A DNA stretch of 64,000 nucleotides, taken from Kineococcus xinjiangensis. Its GTDB lineage: Bacteria; Actinomycetota; Actinomycetes; Actinomycetales; Kineococcaceae. The stretch covers positions 186,001 through 250,000 of the forward strand of contig NZ_PTJD01000006.1 in assembly GCF_002934625.1 (NCBI RefSeq), read 5' to 3'. Below, one piece after another: positions 9,958 to 17,838 of this stretch. How positions within the stretch are numbered: position 1 is the first letter of the stretch; every line of letters begins with the position of its first letter. Made by a program: the position numbers and the translations under genes. The notes beneath the pieces were generated by a model. That model ran no database searches and was not told the DNA's origin. It saw only the letters and a program-made list of their open reading frames with translations.

Positions 9958-12900
9958 GTGGGCGGTGGCTGCACCGAGCGCGTGCGGACGGTGTGCTCGT
10001 ACTGCGGGGTGGGCTGCGGCATCGTCCTCGACGTGCGGGTCGAGGCCGACGGCAGGCGGGTGCCCCTCAAGGCCACCGGCGACCGGCAGCACCCCGCCAA
10101 CGCCGGCCGCCTCTGCACCAAGGGAGCCACCAGCGCGGAGGTGCTCACCGCCCCCGGGCGCCTCGGCACCGCCCTGGTGCGGGCGCGGCGCGGCGCCGAG
10201 GCCGTGCCCACCGCCGTCGGCGAGGCGATCGCGCTCACCGCGCGGCGGCTGCGGGAGGTCCTCGACGAGCACGGCCCCGACGCGCTCGCGCTGTACGTGT
10301 CCGGGCAGATGAGCCTGGAGGCGCAGTACCTGGCGAACAAGCTCGCCAAGGGGTTCTGGCGCACCAACCAGATCGAGTCGAACTCCCGGCTGTGCATGGC
10401 CAGCGCCGGGGCCGGGTACAAGCTGTCCCTCGGCGCCGACGGCCCCCCGGGTTCCTACGACGACCTCGACGCCGCCGACGTGTTCCTCGTCATCGGCTCC
10501 AACATGGCCGACTGCCACCCGATCCTGTTCCTGCGGATGATGGACCGGGTCAAGGCGGGCGCGAAGCTCATCGTCGTCGACCCCCGCCGCACCGCCACCG
10601 CCGAGAAGGCGGACCTGTTCCTGCAGATCGCCCCCGGCACCGACCTGGCGCTCCTCAACGGCCTGCTGCACCTGCTGGTGGCGGGCGGCCACGTGGACGA
10701 GGAGTTCATCGCCGCCTGCACGCAGGGCTGGGAGGAGATGGCGGAGTTCCTCGCGGACTACTCCCCCGCCGAGGTGGCGCGGACCACCGGGCTGGCGGAG
10801 GCGGACGTGCGGGCCGCGGCGGAGCTCATCGGCACCGCCGGGAACTGGGTCAGCTGCTGGACGATGGGGCTCAACCAGAGCACCCACGGCACGTGGAACA
10901 CCAACGCGCTGGTGAACCTGCACCTGGCCACCGGCGCGATCTGCCGCACCGGCAGCGGCCCGTTCTCCCTGACCGGCCAGCCCAACGCCATGGGCGGGCG
11001 GGAGATGGGCTACATGGGCCCGGGCCTGCCGGGGCAGCGCTCCGTGCTGGTGGCGGAGGACCGCGCGTTCACCGAGGAGCTGTGGGGCCTGCCGGCCGGG
11101 ACGATCCGCGCCGACGGCAGCGGGCGCGGCACCGTGGAGATGTTCCAGCGCATGGCGGACGGGGAGATCCGCGCCTGCTGGGTGATCTGCACCAACCCCG
11201 TCGCCTCCGTCGGCAACCGCGACACCGTGGTGGAGGCGCTGCGGCGCGCGGACTTCGTCGTCACGCAGGACGTCTTCGCCGCCACGGAGACCAACGCCCA
11301 CGCCGACGTCGTGCTGCCCGCCGCGATGTGGTCGGAGGCCGACGCGGTGATGGTCAACAGCGAGCGGAACCTCACCCTGGCACCCAGGGCGGTGGACCCT
11401 CCCGGTGAGGCGCTGCCGGACTGGCTGCTCATCGCCCGCGTCGCGCGGGAGATGGGCTACGGCGAGGCGTTCTCCCACGGCAGCGCGGAGGAGGTGTTCG
11501 AGGAGCTGAAGCAGGCGTGGAACCCCGCGACGGGCTGGGACCTGCGGGGCGTCAGCCACGAGCGGCTGCGCGGGGGCAGCGTGCAGTGGCCCGCCGCCGA
11601 TCCGGCCGGTCCCGTCCGCAACCCGGTGCGCTACGTCGACGGCGGGGCGGGCGGCGTTGCGGGGCAGCCGCCGGACGGCGCCCGGCCACGACCGGTGTTC
11701 CCGACGCCGAACGGACGGGCGGTGTTCTGGCCGCGCCCGCACATCGACCCCGCCGAGATGCCCGACGACCAGTTCCCGTTCGTGCTCAACACCGGCCGCG
11801 TCCAGCACCAGTGGCACACCCGGACGAAGACGGGGACGGTGGCGAAGCTGGAGAGGCTGAACCCGGGGCCGTTCCTGGAGGTGAACCCCGCGGACGCGCA
11901 GGCCCTGGGCGTCGGCGACGGCGACGCGGTGGAGGTGGTCTCCCGGCGGGGGCGGGCGGTGCTGCCTGCGGTCGTGAGCGACCGGGTGCTGCCGGGTTGC
12001 TGCTTCGCCCCGTTCCACTGGGGGGAGCTGTTCGCCGCGGGGGTCAGCGTCAACGCCGTGACCTCGGACGCGGTGGACCCGGTGTCCTTCCAGCCGGAGC
12101 TGAAGGTGTGCGCGGTGTCGCTGGCCCGGGTCGCGGCGGTGTCCACGGCAGCGCCTCCGGTGGCGGTGTCCGCGGGGGCGGTTCCGGCGCCCCGGGGCGC
12201 GGCCGAGCCGGCGGGGGCGCTGGGCGGGCTGCTCGGCCTGGCCGGGCCGGCTCCCGTGTTCGACGAGGCCGAGCGCCGTTACCTCGCCGGCTTCCTGGCG
12301 GGGCTCTCCGGCGCCCTGCCGGGAGCACCGGAGGGCAGCGGCGGGCGGGGCGGCGTTCCGGTCCTGCCCTCGGGCGCCCCGCTGCGGCCCGAGGTCGCGC
12401 TCTGGGTCGACGGGCTGCTCGCGGGCGCCTTCTCCCGCGCGACGGCCGCTCCCGGGCTGCCCCGGCCCCGGCCCGCCCCGGACGAGTCCGCCCCCGGCGG
12501 CGCGCCGGTCGCCGGCGCCGCGCAGGACGCGCCCCGCGTGGGGCGGCCGCTGCTCGTGCTGTGGGCGTCGCAGACGGGCACCGCGGAGGAGACCGCCGCC
12601 GCGGTCGCGGAGCGGTTGCAGCGCGAGGGCCTGGCCCCGCAGCTGGTGGCGATGGACGACTGCGCGCCGGCGCAGCTGCCCGCAGCGGCCGACCTCCTGG
12701 TCCTGAGCAGCACGTTCGGCGACGGCGACGCCCCCGACAACGGCGCCGCGTTCTGGGAGTCGCTGAGCGCCCCTGGCGCGCCGCGCCTGGCGGGCAGCCG
12801 GTTCGCGGTCCTGGCGTTCGGCGACTCCAGCTACGGCGACTTCTGCGGCCACGGCCGGCGTCTGGACGAGCGGCTCGCGGACCTCGGCGCGGCGCGGCTG

Positions 12901-14214
12901 CTGCCCCGGGCGGACAGCGAACCGGGCGACGAGACCCCGCAGCGCTGGCTGGAGGCGGTGCTCGCCGCGCTCGCGGGGGAACCGCCGGCTCCGGCGTCCC
13001 CATCCTCCCAGCAGCAGCCCACCCCAGCTCCCACCCCATCCGCTCCCACCCCACCCGACGCCCCGCCCACCGCCCACCCGGCGCCGCGCAGCGGCCGCAG
13101 CGCCACGGGCACCGCGCACCTGGTCGGCAACCGCCTCCTCAGCCTGCCGGGCGCCGCGAAGGAGGTGCGGGAGCTGGTCCTGGACACCGGCGGCAGCGAG
13201 GTGCCGCTGGACTACGAGGCCGGCGACGCCCTCGGGGTGCTGCCCTGCAACGACCCCGGGCTCGTCGCGGAGCTGCTGGAGGTCACGGGGCTCGACCCGG
13301 GTGAGGTCGTCGACGTAGCGGGCGCGGGCGGCGTTCCCTTCGGCGAGGCGCTGCAGCACCACCTGGAGGTCTGCCGGCTGGGCCCGGACCTGCTGCGCTT
13401 CGTCGCCGAGCGCACCGGCAGCCGCGACCTCAAGGGGCTGCTGCGCCCGGACAACCGCGGCGAGCTGGCGAAGTGGTCGTGGGGGCGGCAGGTGGTCGAC
13501 GTGCTGGCTGAGCACCGGCCGGAGGTGAGCGCGAAGGAGCTGACGGGGATCCTCAAGCCCCTGCAGCCGCGGCAGTACTCCATCTCCTCCAGCCCCCTGG
13601 CCGATCCGCACCGGGTGCGGCTGACGGTCTCGGTGCTGCGCTACACCGCGCCCACGGGACGCCCGCGCACCGGGGTGGCCTCCGCGCACCTCGCCGACGC
13701 CCCCGCGGGCAGCCCCGTGCGGGTGTTCGTGCAGCGCTCCCCGCACTTCCGCCCGCCGGCCGACCCGTCCGCGCCGGTCGTCATGGTGGGCCCCGGGACG
13801 GGCATCGCCCCGTTCCTGGGCTTCCTCCAGGAGCGGCGCGCCCGCGGGCACCTGGGGCGCAACTGGCTGTTCTTCGGGGAGCAGCACCGGGCGAGCGACT
13901 TCTACTACCGCGACGAGCTCGACGAGCTGTTCCGGGAGGGGACGCTGACGCGCCTGGACACCGCCTTCTCCCGCGACCAGCGGGCCAAGGTCTACGTCCA
14001 GGACCGGATGCGGGAGCAGGGCAGGCAGCTGTGGGCGTGGCTGCGGGAGGGCGCGCACGTCTACGTCTGCGGCGACGCGGCGCGGATGGCGAAGGACGTC
14101 GACGCCGCGCTGCGGTGGGTCGCCGCCGTGCACGGCGGCCTCGGCGAGGACGCGGGAGCGGCCTTCGTGAAGCGGCTGGCGAAGGAGCGGCGCTACGTGC
14201 GCGACGTGTACTGA
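9958..14214 (+). CDS. Assimilatory nitrate reductase fused to flavodoxin/NADPH-flavin reductase module
   Basis: 1418 residues. Residues 1-725 are a NasA-type molybdoenzyme: N-terminal 4Fe-4S motif CSYCGVGCGI...LCTKG, ESNSRLCMASA, and the C-terminal molybdopterin dinucleotide domain (FVLNTGRVQHQWHTRTKTG). A Pro/Ala/Gly-rich linker follows. Residues 862-1005 are a flavodoxin domain (WASQTGTAEETA, STFGDGDAPDN, FGDSSYGDFC). After a second Pro-rich linker, residues 1046-1418 form a cytochrome P450/sulfite reductase-type FAD/NADPH reductase (RQYSISSSPL, MVGPGTGIAPFLGFLQER, YVCGDAARMAKDV). Electrons should pass NADPH-FAD-FMN-4Fe4S-Mo within one chain, reducing nitrate to nitrite in the cytosol. GTG 9958 follows GGGAGGAG. 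A GlnR-type box lies upstream. No nitrite reductase gene is in the window. Confidence 0.93.
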   Translation: MGGGCTERVRTVCSYCGVGCGIVLDVRVEADGRRVPLKATGDRQHPANAGRLCTKGATSAEVLTAPGRLGTALVRARRGAEAVPTAVGEAIALTARRLREVLDEHGPDALALYVSGQMSLEAQYLANKLAKGFWRTNQIESNSRLCMASAGAGYKLSLGADGPPGSYDDLDAADVFLVIGSNMADCHPILFLRMMDRVKAGAKLIVVDPRRTATAEKADLFLQIAPGTDLALLNGLLHLLVAGGHVDEEFIAACTQGWEEMAEFLADYSPAEVARTTGLAEADVRAAAELIGTAGNWVSCWTMGLNQSTHGTWNTNALVNLHLATGAICRTGSGPFSLTGQPNAMGGREMGYMGPGLPGQRSVLVAEDRAFTEELWGLPAGTIRADGSGRGTVEMFQRMADGEIRACWVICTNPVASVGNRDTVVEALRRADFVVTQDVFAATETNAHADVVLPAAMWSEADAVMVNSERNLTLAPRAVDPPGEALPDWLLIARVAREMGYGEAFSHGSAEEVFEELKQAWNPATGWDLRGVSHERLRGGSVQWPAADPAGPVRNPVRYVDGGAGGVAGQPPDGARPRPVFPTPNGRAVFWPRPHIDPAEMPDDQFPFVLNTGRVQHQWHTRTKTGTVAKLERLNPGPFLEVNPADAQALGVGDGDAVEVVSRRGRAVLPAVVSDRVLPGCCFAPFHWGELFAAGVSVNAVTSDAVDPVSFQPELKVCAVSLARVAAVSTAAPPVAVSAGAVPAPRGAAEPAGALGGLLGLAGPAPVFDEAERRYLAGFLAGLSGALPGAPEGSGGRGGVPVLPSGAPLRPEVALWVDGLLAGAFSRATAAPGLPRPRPAPDESAPGGAPVAGAAQDAPRVGRPLLVLWASQTGTAEETAAAVAERLQREGLAPQLVAMDDCAPAQLPAAADLLVLSSTFGDGDAPDNGAAFWESLSAPGAPRLAGSRFAVLAFGDSSYGDFCGHGRRLDERLADLGAARLLPRADSEPGDETPQRWLEAVLAALAGEPPAPASPSSQQQPTPAPTPSAPTPPDAPPTAHPAPRSGRSATGTAHLVGNRLLSLPGAAKEVRELVLDTGGSEVPLDYEAGDALGVLPCNDPGLVAELLEVTGLDPGEVVDVAGAGGVPFGEALQHHLEVCRLGPDLLRFVAERTGSRDLKGLLRPDNRGELAKWSWGRQVVDVLAEHRPEVSAKELTGILKPLQPRQYSISSSPLADPHRVRLTVSVLRYTAPTGRPRTGVASAHLADAPAGSPVRVFVQRSPHFRPPADPSAPVVMVGPGTGIAPFLGFLQERRARGHLGRNWLFFGEQHRASDFYYRDELDELFREGTLTRLDTAFSRDQRAKVYVQDRMREQGRQLWAWLREGAHVYVCGDAARMAKDVDAALRWVAAVHGGLGEDAGAAFVKRLAKERRYVRDVY

Positions 14215-14348
14215 GGGGCGGCCGCCGCGCCGCCGCGCCCGTGTCCCGACGGCCCACCTGCGTGCAGGTACCGGAGGTACCACCTACTGTTGACCGCTCG
14301 TGCAGCGGCCGAGGACGGTGCCGCGACGGAACGTTCGGGAAGCGGCAC

Positions 14349-15800
14349 ATGGACGGCACGACGCGGGAGCCGGCGGGGCGACCCGGCGCCGGAGCGATCA
14401 CGGTCGAGGTGCAACCCGGCTTCGGGGAGCTCTTCGAGGCACTGCCGGACCCCTCCTACCTGTGGCGGGGCTCGGGCGCGCAGTGGGCCCTCGTGGGCTA
14501 CAACGCCGCGGCGATGGCGGTGCCCTACAGCGACATCTCCCACTACCTCGGGCAGGGCCCCACCGACATCCTCGGGCCCGAGGGCGCCGGGCTGCGCGAC
14601 CGCCTGGAGCGCTGCCGCAGCAGCCGCCGCCCCATCACCCGCCGGCAGTCGATCGACTACACCGTCGAGGCCCGCCGCAGCCTGCGCATCGCCTTCACCT
14701 GCCTGGGCGAGGACCTGGTGATGAGCACGACGGTCGACGAGACGGACGCCGTGGAGCAGCTGCGCCGGGACTGGGAGGCGGAGACGGTCCTCCTCGGCGA
14801 GCTGACCCGCGCCCTCGTCCTCGCCGAGGACGTCCAGCAGGCCCGCGACCTGCTCTGCGAAGCCGCCGTGGCGCTGGCCCGCGCGGACCTGGCGTACCTG
14901 CTGGAGCTGGACCCCGACGAGCTGGCCCGGGGCCGGCGCCTGCTGCGGCAGACCGCCGTCGCGCACGCCGCGGGCGGCTCGGCGCCTCCGCAGGCGACCC
15001 GCATCGACCTGGACGAGGGCCCGTCGCTGGCCGACGAGGCGTTCCGGAGCCGGGAGCAGCGCTGGACGCAGGACTTCTGGTCCGACCCCCGCGCGCAGCA
15101 GGCCACCGCGCGGGCGGCGGGCGTCCGCGGCGCGGTCGTGGAGCCGGTGGTCCTCGGGGACCGGGTGCGGGGCGTGCTGACGGTGAGCTGGCGCCGGCCC
15201 CTCACCGCCGCCCCGCGACAGGCCCGGCGGCTGCTGCCGCTGCTGGCGGGGCACGCCGCGGCCGCACTGGACCGCGCGGAGCTGCTGGCCCGGCTCCGCT
15301 CCGACGCCCTGCACGACCCGCTGACCGGCCTGCCCAACCGCAGGGCGTGGGAGGAGCAGCTGGAGCGGGAGGTCGCGCAGGCCGAGCGCTCGGGCGCCCC
15401 GGTGAGCGTCGCCCTGCTCGACGTCGACGGCCTGAAGACGATCAACGACACCGAGGGCCACGCGGCCGGCGACCGGCTGCTGCAGGAGGCCGCCCGGTCG
15501 TGGGGCGAGGGGCTGCGCCGCCAGGACGTCCTGGCCCGGCTCGGCGGCGACGAGTTCGGGGTCCTGCTGACGGGCACGGACGCCTCGACCGCGGCGGAGG
15601 TCATCGGGCGCATGATGGGCGGCGCCGGCTGGCTGGCCTGCTCCAGCGGTGTGGCGCAGTGGCGCCCCGGGGAGGCCCTGGGCGACCTGCTGCACCGGGC
15701 GGACACGGCCATGTACGCGGACAAGGAGGGCCGCCGCGCCGCCCGAGCCGGGTGCGCGCCCCGCCAGCGGACCGGCGGGGATCACACGTCCCGGGCGTAG
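14349..15800 (+). CDS. Diguanylate cyclase with PAS/GAF-like sensory region
   Basis: 483 residues. The first ~110 residues look PAS-like (ALVGYNAAAMAVPYSDI), residues 150-310 look like a GAF domain, and residues 325-470 are a GGDEF domain that makes cyclic di-GMP. The active-site motif LGGDEFGVLLTG is intact near residue 398, and RRQD sits five residues before GGDEF, the spacing of the product-inhibition I-site, so the enzyme is predicted active and feedback-controlled. DPLTGLPNRRAWEEQL marks the domain start. No transmembrane segment or signal peptide, so a cytosolic sensor. ATG 14349 has GGGAAG six bases upstream. Its end overlaps the convergent acetyltransferase gene by 19 bases. Confidence 0.88.
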   Translation: MDGTTREPAGRPGAGAITVEVQPGFGELFEALPDPSYLWRGSGAQWALVGYNAAAMAVPYSDISHYLGQGPTDILGPEGAGLRDRLERCRSSRRPITRRQSIDYTVEARRSLRIAFTCLGEDLVMSTTVDETDAVEQLRRDWEAETVLLGELTRALVLAEDVQQARDLLCEAAVALARADLAYLLELDPDELARGRRLLRQTAVAHAAGGSAPPQATRIDLDEGPSLADEAFRSREQRWTQDFWSDPRAQQATARAAGVRGAVVEPVVLGDRVRGVLTVSWRRPLTAAPRQARRLLPLLAGHAAAALDRAELLARLRSDALHDPLTGLPNRRAWEEQLEREVAQAERSGAPVSVALLDVDGLKTINDTEGHAAGDRLLQEAARSWGEGLRRQDVLARLGGDEFGVLLTGTDASTAAEVIGRMMGGAGWLACSSGVAQWRPGEALGDLLHRADTAMYADKEGRRAARAGCAPRQRTGGDHTSRA

Positions 15801-16297
15801 CAGACCGAGAGCGGCTGGCCGCGGTAGGGACCGAAGGCCTCGGTGCGCAGGTAGCCCTCCCGCTCGTAGAAGCGCACGGCGTCCGGCTGGGCGGTCCCCG
15901 TCTCCAGCAGCACGCGCCGCACGCCGAGGAGGCGGGCCTCCTCCTCCAGCGCCCGCAGCAGGGCGACCGCGACGCCGGTGCCGCGGGCCGCGGGGACGAC
16001 GAACATGCGCTTGACCTCCACGGCGGGGACCCCGGAGACCGCGGGCTCCAGCGGCCGCAGCCCGCCGCACCCGAGGGCGGTGCCGTCGCGGTCGCGGGCG
16101 ACGAGGAAGACGGGGACGTCCGCGGCGCTCGGCGGGGTGCCCGGCTCGTGGTCGTCGCTGCCGTAGCGGACGTCGAGCTCGGCGCGCTGGGCGGCGCGCA
16201 GCCGGGCGCCGTCGGGGGCGTCGAACGGCTCACGGGCGATGCTCAGGCCCGTGCTCGACAGGGCGCTCGACAGGGTGCTCGACGGGGTGGTGGCCAC
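15782..16297 (-). CDS. GNAT family N-acetyltransferase
   Basis: 171 residues with the GNAT fold: VPVFLVARDRDGTALGCGGL (beta3), VEVKRMFVVPAARGTGVAVA with the acetyl-CoA pyrophosphate motif RGTGVA, then LLETGTAQPDAVRFYEREGY. The substrate is unknown; GNATs of this size usually modify small molecules or protein termini. The first ~16 residues are Ser/Thr/Leu repeats encoded by a GCTCGACAGGG-like repeat. GTG 16297 has AGGAGGAACC upstream. It is divergent from the TetR gene, with candidate operators between them, and its 3' end overlaps the diguanylate cyclase gene. Confidence 0.85.
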   Translation of the reverse strand: MATTPSSTLSSALSSTGLSIAREPFDAPDGARLRAAQRAELDVRYGSDDHEPGTPPSAADVPVFLVARDRDGTALGCGGLRPLEPAVSGVPAVEVKRMFVVPAARGTGVAVALLRALEEEARLLGVRRVLLETGTAQPDAVRFYEREGYLRTEAFGPYRGQPLSVCYARDV

Positions 16298-16331
16298 GGT
16301 TCCTCCTCGGGACGGCTGGTGGAGCGGTCAG

Positions 16332-16368
16332 CCGGTAACGTAACGCTTGTTCCGGTAACGATGGTTAC
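16332..16368. promoter_or_regulatory. Candidate TetR operator region
   Basis: The 100-bp divergent gap holds the perfect inverted repeat GTAAC-GATG-GTTAC (16355-16368) and a 9-bp direct repeat CCGGTAACG at 16332-16340 and 16352-16360. It is comparatively AT-rich and sits 30 bases before the TetR gene, a typical autoregulatory operator position. Confidence 0.5.
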
Positions 16369-16397
16369 GGCCGTGTTTCGACCCCGTGGAGGACGCG

Positions 16398-17006
16398 ATG
16401 GCACGACAGCGGGACCTCACCGCCCACCAGGAGCGGATCTCCGCGGCCACCTGGTCCGTGCTCGCCGAGGCGGGCCTGCCCGGCCTCACCCTGCGCGCCG
16501 TCGCCGCCCGGGCGGGCTGCTCGACCGGCCTGCTCCTGCACACCTTCCCCGACAAGCGCGCCCTGCTCCTGCACGCCCGCGACCTGCTGCACCAGCGCAC
16601 CGCCGCGCGCGCCGACGCCCTGGAGGCCACCGGCGCCGCACCGGAGGAGGTCCTGCGGGCGCTGCTGCACCAGGCCGTCGCCCTCGGTCCCGAGCAGCAC
16701 GAGGAGGCGCGCGTCTGGATCGGCTTCCTCGCCGCCGCCCTCGCCGAACCGGAGCTGGCGGAGCGGCACGTCCGCGGCAACCGCTCGTTCCTGCGGCGCA
16801 CCACCCGCCTCCTGGCCGCCTGCCGCCTCGACTGGGACCCGGCGCGCTGCACCCGTGCGGCCACGGGCCTCGTGGCACTGGTGGAGGGCCTCAACGTCCT
16901 GGCCGCCGCCGACCCCGCGACCTACTCCCCCGACGCCCAGCGGCACGCGCTCGACGACGCCCTCGACCGGCTCGTCGGTGCCGCGGGCCCGGTCAGCCCC
17001 CCGTGA
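16398..17006 (+). CDS. TetR family transcriptional regulator
   Basis: 202 residues. The N-terminal HTH is clear: GLTLRAVAARAGCSTGLLLH followed by TFPDKRALLLHA, the TetR recognition-helix context. The remainder is an all-helical ligand/dimer domain. ATG 16398 is preferred over the upstream in-frame GTG at 16386 because the GTGGAGGAC ribosome site lies between them. It probably represses itself and the divergent GNAT gene through the palindromes at 16332-16368. Its last 14 bases overlap the convergent HAD gene. The ligand is unknown. Confidence 0.9.
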   Translation: MARQRDLTAHQERISAATWSVLAEAGLPGLTLRAVAARAGCSTGLLLHTFPDKRALLLHARDLLHQRTAARADALEATGAAPEEVLRALLHQAVALGPEQHEEARVWIGFLAAALAEPELAERHVRGNRSFLRRTTRLLAACRLDWDPARCTRAATGLVALVEGLNVLAAADPATYSPDAQRHALDDALDRLVGAAGPVSPP

Positions 17007-17838
17007 GCGCCGGCACCGCGGAGCCGACCCGTTCCAGCAGCCAGCGGGCGATCTCCTCGCCCGCCGCGGCACCCGTCGCCCCGGTCAGCGCCACCGCCGG
17101 GGCGTCCCAGCCCGCGGCGAGCAGCTCCCCGTGGCGCGGACGAACCCCCTCCACCGCCGCCAGCAGCAGGTCCGTGTCGAGCAGGGAGTCCCCCGCCGCG
17201 ACGAACCCGTCGGCGCCGCAGCGGCGCGCCACCTCCACCGCCGCCGCCGACTTCGTCAGCCCGCGGGGCACCGCGTAGAGCTTGCGGCCCTGCAGCGAGA
17301 GCCCGTACCCCCAGCCGGCGGCGAGCGCGGCGAGCTCCTCCAGCCGCCCCTCGCCCAGGGCGTCGCGCTGGCCGGTGCGCAGGACGCAGTAGGCGAACAG
17401 CCCCGGCACCTCGTGGACGCCCGGGGGGCCCGGCTCCGGCACCGCCGCGTGCAGCTCGGCGGCGAGGTCGGCCAGGGCCGCCCGCACGTCCGCCACGGGC
17501 GCGCACCCGGCCAGCTCCGCCCGCACCCGCTCCGTCCACTCCGCGTCCGGTGCCCCGTCGACGAGCAGCACCCCGCCGTTGGCGCACACCGCGTAGCGCG
17601 GCGGCGGCCCCGGCAGCCGGATCCGGGCGTACTGCGCCGGCGTGCGCGTCGTCACCGGCACCAGCCGCCCCGTCCCCGCCAGCCGCTCCAGCACCCGCGC
17701 CGCCGCCGGGGTGACGTAGGAGATCGGCCGGTCCTCGTACGTCTCCACGCACACCAGGGACGCCACGTCGGTGCCCGCCGAGCGGGCGGAGAACACCAGC
17801 GTCTGGTCGAGGTCGCTGGCTGCCAGCAGCGCGCTCAC
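16993..17838 (-). CDS. HAD-superfamily (IIB type) phosphatase of the Ter-linked biosynthetic module
   Basis: 281 residues with HAD motif I ASDLDQTLVFSARS, a Thr at VTTRTPAQYARI (motif II), LTKSAAAVEVARRCG (motif III Lys) and AAGDSLLDTDLLLAA (motif IV). The cap insert between motifs II and III makes it type IIB, acting on small phosphorylated metabolites. The GTG start at 17838 overlaps the stop of the phosphoribosyltransferase/StiP gene (GTGA), so it is the last gene of that operon. In the Ter stress systems analysed by comparative genomics such HAD enzymes accompany PRTase, StiP and CitE-like proteins in a proposed nucleoside-like metabolite pathway; the real substrate is unknown. Confidence 0.85.
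   Translation of the reverse strand: MSALLAASDLDQTLVFSARSAGTDVASLVCVETYEDRPISYVTPAAARVLERLAGTGRLVPVTTRTPAQYARIRLPGPPPRYAVCANGGVLLVDGAPDAEWTERVRAELAGCAPVADVRAALADLAAELHAAVPEPGPPGVHEVPGLFAYCVLRTGQRDALGEGRLEELAALAAGWGYGLSLQGRKLYAVPRGLTKSAAAVEVARRCGADGFVAAGDSLLDTDLLLAAVEGVRPRHGELLAAGWDAPAVALTGATGAAAGEEIARWLLERVGSAVPALTGG

Noticed and set aside
8686-14283. 1865-residue minus-strand open frame opposite nadE, panB and the nitrate reductase gene
   Set aside because: Composition is the antisense shadow of GC-rich coding DNA (His/Arg/Gly/Val-rich, no motif); the plus-strand proteins have clear families.
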